Assembly: GCA_902783215.1 (NCBI GenBank) | Contig: CACZQD010000062.1 | Location: 1 to 24,855 of the forward strand | Source: an uncultured Erysipelotrichaceae bacterium | Lineage (GTDB): Bacteria; Bacillota_I; Bacilli_A; RF39; UBA660 | Length of the DNA: 24,855 bases | Direction of reading: 5' to 3' | Shown: positions 7,896 to 16,741 of the stretch, one piece after another | How the letters are laid out: every line of letters starts with the position of its first letter | How positions within the stretch are numbered: the first letter of the stretch is position 1 | Translations under genes and position numbers: made by a program | The notes under the pieces: generated by a model | Seen by the model: the letters and a program-made list of their open reading frames with translations, nothing else | Database searches by the model: none | What the model was told of the DNA's origin: nothing

Positions 7896-8774
7896 ATGGA
7901 TTTAATAATTGGTTCACATGTGTCTTTTACAAAAGATACACAAATGATAGGTAGTATTGAAGAAAGTTTAAGATATGGGTCGAATACGTTTATGTTTTAT
8001 ACGGGAGCACCACAAAATACAAGAAGATATAATATTGATGATACTTTAACTAAAGAAGCATTCAATATGTTAAAGGATAATCAAATCAATATTGATAATA
8101 TAGTTGTTCATGCTCCATATATAATTAATTTAGCTAATGATAAAAACTATGATTTTAATGTTAGTTTTTTAAAGCAAGAAATTAATCGTGTTGAAAAATT
8201 AGGCGTTTCTAGACTTGTTTTGCACCCAGGAAGTCATGTTGGTTTAGGAGAAGAAAAAGGAATTAAGAATATAATAGATTCTTTGAATGATGTAGTAGAT
8301 GAAAACACAAAAGTAAATATTTGTTTAGAAACTATGGCTGGTAAAGGAACAGAATTAGGTTGTACTTTTGAACAGTTAAAACAAATGATTGATGGAGTTA
8401 AATATAATGATAAAATAAAAATTTGTTTGGATACTTGTCATATTCATGATGCAGGGTATGATTTAAATAATTTTGATGATGTTCTTAAAACATTTGATAA
8501 AATTATTGGTTTAGATAAATTATCTGTTATTCATGTTAATGATAGTAAGAATAGTTTAGGATCACATAAAGATAGACATGAAAATATAGGATATGGATAT
8601 ATAGGTTTTGATAATTTATTAAAAGTTATATATCATGATAAATTAAAAGATGTTCCTAAAATTTTAGAAACACCATATATTGAAAAATGTCCACCATATA
8701 AATACGAAATAGAAATGATTAGAAATAAAAAGTTTAATGATCATTTAAAAGAAGATGTTGTAAATTACAAATAG
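7896..8774 (+). CDS. nfo: deoxyribonuclease IV (AP endonuclease, endonuclease IV)
   Basis: 292 residues from the ATG at 7896, which follows GGTGAT (7887-7892); an upstream ATG at 7869 lies at the predicted transcription start. The protein cleaves the phosphodiester 5' to abasic sites in base excision repair, using a trinuclear zinc centre in an AP-endonuclease-2 TIM barrel. The ligand motifs are visible in order: GSHVSF, VVHAPY, VLHPGSH, CLETMAGKG, CLDTCHIHDAG, VIHVNDSK, HKDRHENIGYG and LETPY. The full set of His/Asp/Glu ligands appears intact and the length is normal for the family. The convergent DUF2624 gene overlaps its last 10 bases. nfo beside a DUF2624 gene recalls B. subtilis yqfS-yqfT, although there both genes share a direction. 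Confidence 0.95.
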   Translation: MDLIIGSHVSFTKDTQMIGSIEESLRYGSNTFMFYTGAPQNTRRYNIDDTLTKEAFNMLKDNQINIDNIVVHAPYIINLANDKNYDFNVSFLKQEINRVEKLGVSRLVLHPGSHVGLGEEKGIKNIIDSLNDVVDENTKVNICLETMAGKGTELGCTFEQLKQMIDGVKYNDKIKICLDTCHIHDAGYDLNNFDDVLKTFDKIIGLDKLSVIHVNDSKNSLGSHKDRHENIGYGYIGFDNLLKVIYHDKLKDVPKILETPYIEKCPPYKYEIEMIRNKKFNDHLKEDVVNYK

Positions 8775-9028
8775 TGACTATATTTGTTCTTATATGTTTG
8801 ATATAATTGATATAGTTGTTGATATTTATTGTTATCAAATGATAGCTTTAATTGATTAAAAATTGGTTCTGGATTACCAAATATAATTGTTTTCCATTCA
8901 TTTTTAATTAATTTATATATAATATGCATTTCTTCATTGGTTAATTGGATATTGTTTTGAAGTGCAAAATAATGTATATCTTCAATTGATAAATTATTAA
9001 CATAATTTTGAATTATTTTTTCTTTCAT
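8765..9028 (-). CDS. DUF2624 (YqfT-like) family protein
   Basis: 87 residues, helical and soluble, with no membrane segment. The pattern SIEDIHYFALQNNIQLTNEE, followed by a short helix, NPEPIF and another helix, resembles the Bacilli DUF2624/YqfT family. Members have a SPEELLKYAKQYGI.L...QA-like first half and about 85-90 residues. The assignment is from recall of the family pattern plus location next to nfo, as in B. subtilis (yqfS-yqfT). No biochemical function is known to me. The start is supported by GGTGAA about 5 bases upstream on the minus strand. The gene converges on nfo with a 10-base overlap and no room for a terminator between them, so antisense overlap of the two transcripts is likely. 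Confidence 0.65.
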   Translation of the reverse strand: MKEKIIQNYVNNLSIEDIHYFALQNNIQLTNEEMHIIYKLIKNEWKTIIFGNPEPIFNQLKLSFDNNKYQQLYQLYQTYKNKYSHYL

Positions 9029-9089
9029 ATATTCACCAATATATTATATGAAAGATGATATAAATAATGTGAAAAGGTTGGTTGATATT

Positions 9090-11225
9090 ATGAAAAAGCA
9101 ACATAAGAAAGTAAAAAAAATAAAGAAAAAAAATAATTTTTCTTTTTCAAAGAAACCTAAAATAAATAAATATAAATACTTAAGTCGTAGAATTGATTTT
9201 AGTATTTTAGTTGAAAAAAGATATAAGATACTCATTGGTATTATATGTTTTTTTATGTCAATTCTATTTATTAAACTTTTTTATATGCAAATTATAGAAA
9301 AAGATACATATCAAAAAAATCTTAAAAAATTAACGCAAAATATTATTGAAGGGGATAGTACACCGAGAGGACGTATTTATGATAGAAATGGAAAAGTAAT
9401 TGTTGATAATAAAGCTGTTAAAACAATATATTATAAAAAAAATCAAGGAGTTAAACATGAAGATGAGGTAAAAATAGCATATAAGGTAGCTCGATATATT
9501 GATGTTGATTATTCTGAATTGACTGAAAATATGTTACGTGAATTTTGGGTTATTTCTAATCCTAAAAAAGCAAAGGAAAAGATTAAAGATAAAGAGTGGC
9601 AAAAACTTAAAGAGAGAAAAATTAATGTCGATGATATTTATAAGTATAAGTTAAAACGTGTAACTAATAGTGAATTAGATTCTTTTGATGAAGAAGGTAA
9701 GGAAGCAGCCTATATTTATTATCTAATGAATAAAGGATATTCTTATGCAGAGAAAGCTATAAAGAAGAAAGATGTAACAGATAAGGAATATGCAATTATA
9801 GCTGAAAAGCATAAACAAATACCAGGGTTTAATATTAAACTAGATTGGGAAAGAGATTATAAGTATGGTAATGTTTTAAAAACTGTTATGGGTAAAGTAT
9901 CAAGTAGTGAGGTTGGTGTTCCATCTGATTTTGCAGATCACTATACTAAGTTAGGTTATAAATTAACTGATCGTGTTGGTACAAGTTATTTAGAATATCA
10001 ATATAATGAATACTTAACTGGTAAAAAAGCAAAATATGAAATATTAGATGATGGAAGCTATAAACAGATTGAAGCAGGTAGTAGAGGTAATGATATTGTT
10101 TTAACAATTGATATTGAGTTGCAACAAGCAGTAGAAGATATTCTAACAGAAGAATTATTATATGCAAAAAAAGAACCATATACAGGCGTTTTTGATAAAT
10201 CATTTGTTATTATTACTGAACCAAGTACAGGAGAGATATTGGCTATGGCTGGTAAACAAGTGGTAAGTGATGATAATGGAGGATATAAGGTTATTGATTA
10301 TTCCCCAGGAGTAATTACAACTTCTGTTACACCAGGATCAGTTGTTAAGGGAGCTTCGCACACTGTTGGATATAATACGGGGGCATTAACTATTGGTGAA
10401 AGAAGAAATGATGCTTGTATTAAAATAGCTGCCACACCACTTAAATGTTCTCTACATTCATATGGTAATATTGATGATTTACAAGCTTTAAAATATTCTT
10501 CAAATACATATCAGTTTCATACAGCTATTAAAGTTGGTAAAGGTTCATATGCATATGATCAGCCATTATCACTAGATAAATCGGCTTTTGATACATATCG
10601 TAATACATTTAAACAATTTGGATTAGGTACAAAAACAGAGATTGATTTACCTAATGAGGCCTTAGGATATAAGGGTGATAATACAGTAAGTGGACAATTA
10701 TTAGATTTCTCAATTGGACAATATGATACATATACACCAATTCAAATATCTCAATATATTAGTACCATAGCAAATGATGGTAAAAGAATTCAACCACATT
10801 TATTAAAAGAAGTATTTAAATCTTCTACTAAAAAACCGTTAACTAAATCACTTTATAAATTTAAAACGAAAGTATTAAATGAAGTAGAAACAAAACCAGA
10901 GTATTTAGAAAGAGTTAAAGAAGGATTTAAACAAGTAATGCAAGTTGGTGGGACAGGACACGGATATATTGAAGATGCTAAAATGGCAGCAGGAAAAACA
11001 GGTACATCAGAAAGCTTTGTAGATACTGATGGTGATGGAAAAATAGATAAAGAAACGATTACAACTAACTTTGCAGCATATGCCCCATATGATAATCCTA
11101 AGGTTACATTTACAGTTATTTCTCCAGATGTTGCTGTAGATAGACTTGATTATATTACAATGTCTAAGGTAAACAAGAGAATAACAACAAAAGTTAGTCA
11201 AAAATACTTTGAATTTTACCAATAA
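9090..11225 (+). CDS. class B penicillin-binding protein (PBP2/MrdA-like transpeptidase)
   Basis: 711 residues from the ATG at 9090. Very basic cytoplasmic tail (KKQHKKVKKIKKKNN), one membrane anchor (about 47-70), a dimerisation/pedestal domain beginning around PRGRIYDRNGKVIVDN, and the transpeptidase domain. Active-site motifs are SVVK (S417-K420), SSN (470-472) and KTG (636-638). It cross-links peptidoglycan outside the membrane; the length and single TM suggest the elongation-type PBP2 (partner of a RodA-like SEDS protein), but a septal PBP2b-like role is not excluded. There is no C-terminal PASTA domain. Start: an upstream in-frame ATG at 9048 lacks any ribosome binding site, while 9090 has AAAAGG 12 bases upstream, slightly long; a weak TGATATAAA at 9056-9064 would also favour the later start. 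The gene is divergent from the DUF2624 gene. Confidence 0.92.
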   Translation: MKKQHKKVKKIKKKNNFSFSKKPKINKYKYLSRRIDFSILVEKRYKILIGIICFFMSILFIKLFYMQIIEKDTYQKNLKKLTQNIIEGDSTPRGRIYDRNGKVIVDNKAVKTIYYKKNQGVKHEDEVKIAYKVARYIDVDYSELTENMLREFWVISNPKKAKEKIKDKEWQKLKERKINVDDIYKYKLKRVTNSELDSFDEEGKEAAYIYYLMNKGYSYAEKAIKKKDVTDKEYAIIAEKHKQIPGFNIKLDWERDYKYGNVLKTVMGKVSSSEVGVPSDFADHYTKLGYKLTDRVGTSYLEYQYNEYLTGKKAKYEILDDGSYKQIEAGSRGNDIVLTIDIELQQAVEDILTEELLYAKKEPYTGVFDKSFVIITEPSTGEILAMAGKQVVSDDNGGYKVIDYSPGVITTSVTPGSVVKGASHTVGYNTGALTIGERRNDACIKIAATPLKCSLHSYGNIDDLQALKYSSNTYQFHTAIKVGKGSYAYDQPLSLDKSAFDTYRNTFKQFGLGTKTEIDLPNEALGYKGDNTVSGQLLDFSIGQYDTYTPIQISQYISTIANDGKRIQPHLLKEVFKSSTKKPLTKSLYKFKTKVLNEVETKPEYLERVKEGFKQVMQVGGTGHGYIEDAKMAAGKTGTSESFVDTDGDGKIDKETITTNFAAYAPYDNPKVTFTVISPDVAVDRLDYITMSKVNKRITTKVSQKYFEFYQ

Positions 11226-11236
11226 TTTGATATAAT
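11209..11236 (+). promoter_or_regulatory. promoter for rpmG-efp
   Basis: TTGAAT (11209-11214), a 16-base spacer, and TATAAT (11231-11236) preceded by TGA to make an extended -10. It overlaps the end of the penicillin-binding protein gene and lies 33 bases before the rpmG start. Confidence 0.65.
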
Positions 11237-11268
11237 ATGAATACTGTTTAAAAAAGGAGGCAAAAACT

Positions 11269-11436
11269 ATGGCAAAAAAAGGAGATGCAAGACAAAATGT
11301 ATCATTAAAGTGTACAGAATGTAAACATATAAATTATCGTACACCTAAAAATAAAAAGAATACTACAGAACGTTTAGAATTAAAAAAATATTGTAACAAT
11401 TGTCAAAAAACAACTGTACATAAAGAAGAAAAATAG
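11269..11436 (+). CDS. rpmG: 50S ribosomal protein L33, zinc-binding form
   Basis: 55 residues, opening [15 protein letters not shown] and containing the L33 core [22 protein letters not shown]. It carries two CxxC pairs, C15/C18 and C42/C45, the zinc-ribbon (C+) form. Many Bacillota carry both C+ and C- copies switched by zinc availability; only this copy is in the window. A very strong AAAAGGAGG site precedes the ATG by 8 bases, and a dedicated extended -10 promoter lies just upstream. efp follows after 14 bases, so the two translation genes are probably co-transcribed. rpmG is more usually found next to secE/nusG, and no such genes are here. Confidence 0.95.
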   Translation: MAKKGDARQNVSLKCTECKHINYRTPKNKKNTTERLELKKYCNNCQKTTVHKEEK

Positions 11437-11450
11437 TGAGGAGATAGTAT

Positions 11451-12008
11451 ATGATAAATGTTAATGACATAAAAAATGGAATGACTATATTATTTGAAGG
11501 CAATATTTATACTGTTATGGAATTTTCTCATGTTAAACCAGGAAAAGGTGCAGCTTTTGTTCAAGCTAAGTTAAAAAATCTTCGTACAGGATCAATTATT
11601 GAAAAAAGATTTAACTCAGGAGTTAAATTAGAAAAAGCAATGATTGAAAAAGTTGGAATGCAGTTTTTATATTCAACAGGTGATACATATAATTTTATGA
11701 ATATGGAAACTTATGAACAAACAGAATTAACTAAAGATCAATTAGGAAATGATGTATATTATTTAACAGAAGGATTGGATGTACTATTATCTTTCTATGA
11801 AGGAGAATTATTAGGAGTAATTTTACCAGAAAAAGTAACAATGGAAGTAACAGAAACAGAACCTGCTGTTAAGGGTAATACAACTAATAATGCCTTAAAA
11901 GACGCAACAGTTGAAACTGGATTAAAGGTTCGTGTTCCACTTTTTATTGAGCAAGGTGAAAAAATTGTTATATATACTGCCGATGGTAAGTATTCATCAA
12001 GAGCTTAG
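11451..12008 (+). CDS. efp: translation elongation factor P
   Basis: 185 residues, the normal length. It binds stalled ribosomes between P and E sites and stimulates peptide bonds at polyproline stretches. Three beta-barrel domains: the N-terminal KOW-like domain has HVKPGKGAAF with K32 at the loop tip, the residue modified by 5-aminopentanol in B. subtilis EF-P. The central OB domain follows, and the C-terminal OB domain contains the family motif GLKVRVPLFIEQGEKI and ends GKYSSRA. No epmA-like modification gene is in the window. A GAGGAGATAG site precedes the start. It is the second gene after rpmG and ends in a terminator that includes its stop codon. A locally available client would be the Pro-rich repeat protein at 4136-5341, though its prolines are mostly not consecutive. 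Confidence 0.96.
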   Translation: MINVNDIKNGMTILFEGNIYTVMEFSHVKPGKGAAFVQAKLKNLRTGSIIEKRFNSGVKLEKAMIEKVGMQFLYSTGDTYNFMNMETYEQTELTKDQLGNDVYYLTEGLDVLLSFYEGELLGVILPEKVTMEVTETEPAVKGNTTNNALKDATVETGLKVRVPLFIEQGEKIVIYTADGKYSSRA

Positions 12009-12019
12009 GCTCTTTTTTT
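11999..12019 (+). terminator. intrinsic terminator overlapping the efp stop
   Basis: A 6-bp stem, AAGAGC paired with GCTCTT, with a 4-base loop (TTAG) containing the stop codon and a T-run to 12019. It lies between the convergent efp and clpP genes. Confidence 0.75.
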
Positions 12020-12020
12020 A

Positions 12021-12590
12021 TTAGTTAATTATTTTATCAATTAATCCATAATCTAATGCTTCTTCAGCAGATAAGAAACAATCTCTTTCAGTATCATTTT
12101 CAATTACACTTAAATCTTTACCAGTGTTTTTAGATAATATTTTATTTAATTTGTCTTTCAATTTCAATATTCTTTCAGCAGCTATTTTAATTTCGGTAGC
12201 TTGACCTTGTGCTCCACCAAGAGGTTGATGAATCATTACTTCACTATTAGGTAAGCAAAGTCTCTTTCCTTTTTGTCCACTACTTAATAAAAAAGCAGCC
12301 ATAGAAGCACATATTCCAATACATATAGTAGAAACATTACTTTTAATATAATTCATTGTATCATAAATAGCCATTCCAGCAGTAATACTCCCACCCGGTG
12401 AATTAATATATATACTAATATCATCATTACTTAATGAATCTAAATAAAGAAGTTGTGCGACAATAATATTAGATAAATTATCATCTATTTCGCCATTTAA
12501 TAAAATAATACGGTCTTTCAATAATCTAGAATAAATATCATATGCTCTTTCCGATGAGTTATTTCTTTCAATTACAGTAGGTATAAGCAT
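12021..12590 (-). CDS. clpP: ATP-dependent Clp protease proteolytic subunit
   Basis: 189 residues. ClpP forms the tetradecameric serine protease chamber that works with ClpX/ClpC-type unfoldases in the cytoplasm. The catalytic triad is readable as S96 in [10 protein letters not shown]121 in VMIHQPLGG and D170 in NDTERD; its spacing matches E. coli ClpP. Other family motifs are [19 protein letters not shown] and the C-terminal [10 protein letters not shown]. The usual GASMA around the serine is CASMA here. The start has AGGAGATGAT a few bases upstream. No CtsR-like operator (GGTCAAA repeats) is visible in the upstream region and I could not place its promoter with confidence. It is divergent from the TasA-like gene at 12731. 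No clpX or tig is adjacent. Confidence 0.95.
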   Translation of the reverse strand: MLIPTVIERNNSSERAYDIYSRLLKDRIILLNGEIDDNLSNIIVAQLLYLDSLSNDDISIYINSPGGSITAGMAIYDTMNYIKSNVSTICIGICASMAAFLLSSGQKGKRLCLPNSEVMIHQPLGGAQGQATEIKIAAERILKLKDKLNKILSKNTGKDLSVIENDTERDCFLSAEEALDYGLIDKIIN

Positions 12591-12678
12591 TTAATCATCT
12601 CCTATACTATGATAGTTAAAAATAGAGATACTTATACATTTAAAAATAATACATATATAGACAAATGATAAATAATTC

Positions 12679-12707
12679 TTGTAAAAACAAACAAAATATA
12701 GTAAAAT
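12679..12707 (+). promoter_or_regulatory. probable promoter for the large TasA-like membrane protein
   Basis: TTGTAA (12679-12684), a 17-base spacer, then TAAAAT (12702-12707). The predicted start of transcription is close to the AGAAGG ribosome binding site (12715-12720), so the leader would be unusually short. The two hexamers match 4/6 and 5/6 of consensus. Confidence 0.5.
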
Positions 12708-12730
12708 TAATAATAGAAGGTAGTGATGAT

Positions 12731-15043
12731 ATGGAAATGAAGAAAACATTATTATCAATTGGTTTAAACAGAGAATATTTAAATAATCCAGCATTTGATT
12801 TAATAATAAATGATCTAGAAAAAATTATTAAGCAAATGAATAATAAAGATATAAAACCAGTAGGTAATAGTATCTATTTAGATAATAATGGAATAAATAT
12901 TACTATATCAATCGAAAACGGTAATATTAAATACTTATTAGATAAGTATAAAGAAGAAATAACAGAAGTTGAAATAACTATAAAAAATGAAATAATAACA
13001 CTACAAACTAATTATGCAATGATAGGTAATGCTGATTTACCTTTAAATAAGTGCAGCATAACAAATTCTGTATCTAAAGAAAAATATAATGAATATGGAA
13101 TAATGATAAATAAAGAATATAAATTATATAAACCGAGAATAATAAATCACCCCCAAGACGATTTATCATTAACAGAAATATTACAACCATCAAGAGAAGC
13201 ATTCTATGAAGAATCATCATATAATAATAGTTATATGTATCGTGAATATGCTCAAAGAATGCAAATAGATATAGCTAAGATATATATAGTAGATAAAGTA
13301 AATAGCAAAGAATATGCAAGTGAAATATTACTAGAAAATAACTATCAAAAAATGAATATAGATATAAAAGATTATGGAGAAAAAGAAATAGAACCATTAA
13401 CTATAGATCAAATAGAAGAAAAAATAAAAACAGAACATAATCCAAAAGTTCAAGAGGGATTAAGAAAATTATCTAAATCAAGAGATAGTTATGAATATAA
13501 ATCACTAAAAGATCCAAACTTTATATCAAAAGGATATGGATACAGTAGATCATTCTTAACTAGACAAAAACAAAAAGTAATGACATTATCAATAATAGTT
13601 GTTTTATTTTTAATAACAATTATATATGCCATATTTACACAAAACTTAAATACAAAAGGAACAGGAATAAATAGAAAGAGTAATTTTGATATATATTTTA
13701 ATAATGTATCAGACTTTCAAACAACAGGCACAGCCTCAGTAGTAACACCAAATCCAAAAGCAAGAGAACATACAACCATAATAGAAGATTATGAAGCAAC
13801 ACTCATAACACCATCAGATAGTATTTATTTTACATTTGATATCGTAAACGATGGAGATTATGATGCAACATTAACTAGTTTAACACTAGGACCAGTAAAA
13901 TGTTCAGTAAATGGCGATGAAACAGACACATCTGCCAGAAATGTATGTGAAAACATTGAATATACAATGAAATATACCGACAATAATCAAAATGTATCAA
14001 CAAATGATAAATTATTAAGCAAAGAAACAAAGAATGTGAAAGTAACATTAACATATAAAGATACAATAACAGCAGATAAATTACCAACAAGTAATGTAAG
14101 TATATCTAACTTAGGAATAGAATTAGTATATGAAGCAGATAATCAAGCTAAGACAAATAATGATGGTTCTACACCATATCAAAAGCCAACAGCAGTATCA
14201 ACACTTTTATCAAAAGTAAATGATGCATCAGCAACATACACATCTGGAAGTGAAGCATCACATCAGATGTATACATTTGAACATCCAGCAACAGAACAAA
14301 CTGGTTCATTAACAGATTACAGATATATAGGTAGTGATCCATATAACTATGTAGATTTTAATGGAGAAATATGGAGAATAATTGGAATATTTGAAGTAGA
14401 AGACGAAAATGGAAACAAAAAGCAAAGAATAAAAATAATCAAAGATGAAAAATTAACGAATAATATGATATTTGATAGCAAAGGTGAATATGGGATAAAT
14501 GATTGGTCTAATGCAAATATTAATTTATATTTAAATAATGATTACTATAATTTATTTGATAATAATGCTAAAAATATTATTAGCAATAGTAAATATTATT
14601 TAGGTTCAATACCATATGTATCATCTGATTTTATTGCTCCTGCTTCAGAGATTTATGTCCATGAAAAAAGTCAAATAGTTAGTGCTGGGCATAGTATAAA
14701 TTGGAATGGTTTTGTAGGATTATTGTACGTTAGTGATTATTTGTATACATTTGCAAATGGAGTTGATGATACTTGTTATAATAATGGTGGAAAATGTTAT
14801 CCAAATGCAGGTGGAGTACCAACTAATAGTTGGCTATATAAATATGGAATAACATATTGGTCGATTACACCTAGCGAGGAGTCTTATATGCAATATTTTA
14901 TTTCATCTTCTGGTTATACAGATTGTAATAAGCTTCCTAAAAATAAGTCATCTATATTTCCCGTTTTATATTTAAATGAGGATGTATTATTTGAAGGAAA
15001 TCATACTGGTAGTTCGAGTGATCACTATCAATTGAAAAAGTAG
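12731..15043 (+). CDS. membrane-anchored surface protein with cytoplasmic N-domain, TasA/camelysin-like domain and Trp-rich C-terminal domain
   Basis: 770 residues from the ATG at 12731, behind AGAAGG; an earlier in-frame ATG at 12665 precedes the predicted promoter. Residues 1-283 form a charged, soluble domain I cannot assign. A single helix at about 284-303 (MTLSIIVVLFLITIIYAIFT) is followed by QNLNTKGTGINRKSNFDIYF and a beta-rich domain with FDIVNDGDYDATLTSL. This layout (hydrophobic helix ending in YA.FT, then a DI.F motif) resembles the SipW-processed TasA/CalY family of fibre-forming matrix proteins. From about residue 530 a separate domain begins (YRYIGSDPYNYVDFNGEIWR) with four cysteines in its last part (CYNNGGKC, TDC) and YWSITPSEES. 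It resembles C-terminal domains common on surface proteins of gut Bacillota, whose function is unknown to me. The N-terminus should be inside and the rest outside. A paralog of the middle domain starts at 24478. Confidence 0.82.
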   Translation: MEMKKTLLSIGLNREYLNNPAFDLIINDLEKIIKQMNNKDIKPVGNSIYLDNNGINITISIENGNIKYLLDKYKEEITEVEITIKNEIITLQTNYAMIGNADLPLNKCSITNSVSKEKYNEYGIMINKEYKLYKPRIINHPQDDLSLTEILQPSREAFYEESSYNNSYMYREYAQRMQIDIAKIYIVDKVNSKEYASEILLENNYQKMNIDIKDYGEKEIEPLTIDQIEEKIKTEHNPKVQEGLRKLSKSRDSYEYKSLKDPNFISKGYGYSRSFLTRQKQKVMTLSIIVVLFLITIIYAIFTQNLNTKGTGINRKSNFDIYFNNVSDFQTTGTASVVTPNPKAREHTTIIEDYEATLITPSDSIYFTFDIVNDGDYDATLTSLTLGPVKCSVNGDETDTSARNVCENIEYTMKYTDNNQNVSTNDKLLSKETKNVKVTLTYKDTITADKLPTSNVSISNLGIELVYEADNQAKTNNDGSTPYQKPTAVSTLLSKVNDASATYTSGSEASHQMYTFEHPATEQTGSLTDYRYIGSDPYNYVDFNGEIWRIIGIFEVEDENGNKKQRIKIIKDEKLTNNMIFDSKGEYGINDWSNANINLYLNNDYYNLFDNNAKNIISNSKYYLGSIPYVSSDFIAPASEIYVHEKSQIVSAGHSINWNGFVGLLYVSDYLYTFANGVDDTCYNNGGKCYPNAGGVPTNSWLYKYGITYWSITPSEESYMQYFISSSGYTDCNKLPKNKSSIFPVLYLNEDVLFEGNHTGSSSDHYQLKK

Positions 15044-15080
15044 AAAGATATTATTTTTAATTAGAATAGGAGGGGATAAA

Positions 15081-16730
15081 ATGAAAGATATAAAAGTTTC
15101 TTTTCGTGGAAGAGATATTTATGTTAAGGAAGGTACAACCTATAAGGAAGTAGGTGATCTACTAAAAAGAGAATTTGATTTTGATATACTTGCCTGTTGT
15201 GCGAATAATTCTTTTGTTGATCTTGATGATGAGATTAAGCAGGATTGTATAGTTGATTATTATGATCGTAGTAGTATAGTTGGTAATCGTGTTTATAGTA
15301 GTTGTTGCAATTTTATTTTGTTTGTTGCTATTAAACATGTTTTAGGAAATGATGCTAAACTTGTTTGCCAACACTCACAAGATAAAGGTGTTTATTGTAC
15401 AATTGAAAATGCTTTTATTAATGAAGATGTTATTAAGAATATTGAAAATGAAATGCATAATATTGTTAATGCTGATTTAATGTTTGAAAAGATGACAGTA
15501 TCACGCATGGATGCTATTAAATATTTTAAGCAAATGGGACAAGATGATAAAGCAAATGTTTTAAAATATATTTCTAATACGTATATTAATTTATATAAGT
15601 TGGATAATATTATTGATTACTATTATAGTCGTATGGCTTATAGTACTAAAGCTATTAATAGATTTACATTAAACTATATTGGTGGTAATGGTTTTGTGAT
15701 GCAGTTGCCTGATTTAGCTAATCCTGAGGTTGTATTGGATTATTATCACTATTCTAAAATATTTGATAAATTTCAGGAGTATAATGATTGGGGAACTGAT
15801 TTAGGAATAACAAGTGCGGCTGATTTAAATCAGTTTGTATCAGCTGGATATAGTGCTGATTTGATTTTGTTAACAGAAGCAAACTTTAATCGACAATTAG
15901 ATAAGGTAGCTCAAAACATTATTGAAAGTGGTTCTAGAATAGTATTAGTTGCTGGCCCATCATCGTCTGGTAAGACGACTACTGCTAAAAAGATTGGTTT
16001 ATATTTAAAATGTTTAGGATATAATCCATATGCTATTTCAACTGATGATTATTTTGTGAATATGGAGGATACACCTAAAGATCAGTTTGGTAATTATGAT
16101 TTTGAGTGTTTGGAGGCAGTAGATATTGAGCTATTTAATCGTCAGATGAATTCACTATTAAATGGAGAGAGTGTTATATTGCCAAAGTATAATTTTAAGA
16201 CTGGTAAACGTGAATATAGAGATAAAGCATTAACTTTAGGTAAAAAAGGAGTTGTCATTATTGAGGGTATTCATGCTTTGAATGATAAATTATCAATGGC
16301 TATTGATAATAATGATAAGTATCGTATTTATCTTGGCCCTTTAACACAAATAAATATTGATAATCATACACATGTGCATACAAGTGATGTTCGTAAATTA
16401 AGAAGAATTGTACGTGATAATAAAACTCGTAATAAAGGTGCTTTAGCGACAATGAAGTTATGGTCTAATGTTCGAAGAGGAGAAACAAATAATATTTTTC
16501 CTTATCAAGACAATGTTGATGAAGTTGTCAATTCATCACTTATTTATGAGATAGGAGTTTTGAAAACTTATGTTGAGCCTCTTTTATATAATGTTCCAGA
16601 GGACAGTGAAGAATATGGAGAGGCACTAAGATTAATAAATTTTTTGAGGAATTTTTTAGCAATACCGTCAGATACTATACCAGCGGATTCGGTATTGCGA
16701 GAGTTTATTGGTGGAAGTTGTATTGAATAG
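15081..16730 (+). CDS. nucleoside (uridine) kinase with N-terminal TGS and tRNA-synthetase-like SAD domains
   Basis: 549 residues. An N-terminal TGS-like domain (about 1-65, [19 protein letters not shown]) is followed by a region like the ThrRS second additional domain (about 70-200, [16 protein letters not shown]). The C-terminal half is a phosphoribulokinase/uridine kinase fold: Walker [10 protein letters not shown] at 292-300, then [31 protein letters not shown] and [10 protein letters not shown]. The family is annotated as nucleoside kinase in Bacillota and Bacteroidota; phosphorylation of uridine or a related nucleoside is expected. The SAD-like part has [13 protein letters not shown] where ThrRS has HxxxH, so editing activity looks lost. 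AGGAGGGG lies just upstream of the ATG. The next gene, gap, starts 11 bases after the stop. No convincing promoter was found in the short gap upstream. Confidence 0.88.
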   Translation: MKDIKVSFRGRDIYVKEGTTYKEVGDLLKREFDFDILACCANNSFVDLDDEIKQDCIVDYYDRSSIVGNRVYSSCCNFILFVAIKHVLGNDAKLVCQHSQDKGVYCTIENAFINEDVIKNIENEMHNIVNADLMFEKMTVSRMDAIKYFKQMGQDDKANVLKYISNTYINLYKLDNIIDYYYSRMAYSTKAINRFTLNYIGGNGFVMQLPDLANPEVVLDYYHYSKIFDKFQEYNDWGTDLGITSAADLNQFVSAGYSADLILLTEANFNRQLDKVAQNIIESGSRIVLVAGPSSSGKTTTAKKIGLYLKCLGYNPYAISTDDYFVNMEDTPKDQFGNYDFECLEAVDIELFNRQMNSLLNGESVILPKYNFKTGKREYRDKALTLGKKGVVIIEGIHALNDKLSMAIDNNDKYRIYLGPLTQINIDNHTHVHTSDVRKLRRIVRDNKTRNKGALATMKLWSNVRRGETNNIFPYQDNVDEVVNSSLIYEIGVLKTYVEPLLYNVPEDSEEYGEALRLINFLRNFLAIPSDTIPADSVLREFIGGSCIE

Positions 16731-16741
16731 GAGGAGATAAA

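Noticed and set aside
9048..9089. Earlier ATG for the penicillin-binding protein
   Set aside because: No ribosome binding site before it. Not fully excluded, because the extra 14 residues are plausible protein.
12591..12794. Minus-strand 67-residue frame upstream of clpP
   Set aside because: Lies over the divergent promoter region and the start of the TasA-like gene; hydrophobic low-complexity AT-rich translation without start signals.
15044..15080. Terminator or promoter between the TasA-like gene and the nucleoside kinase
   Set aside because: No stable stem and no convincing -35/-10 pair; only a loose TATTAT near 15051.
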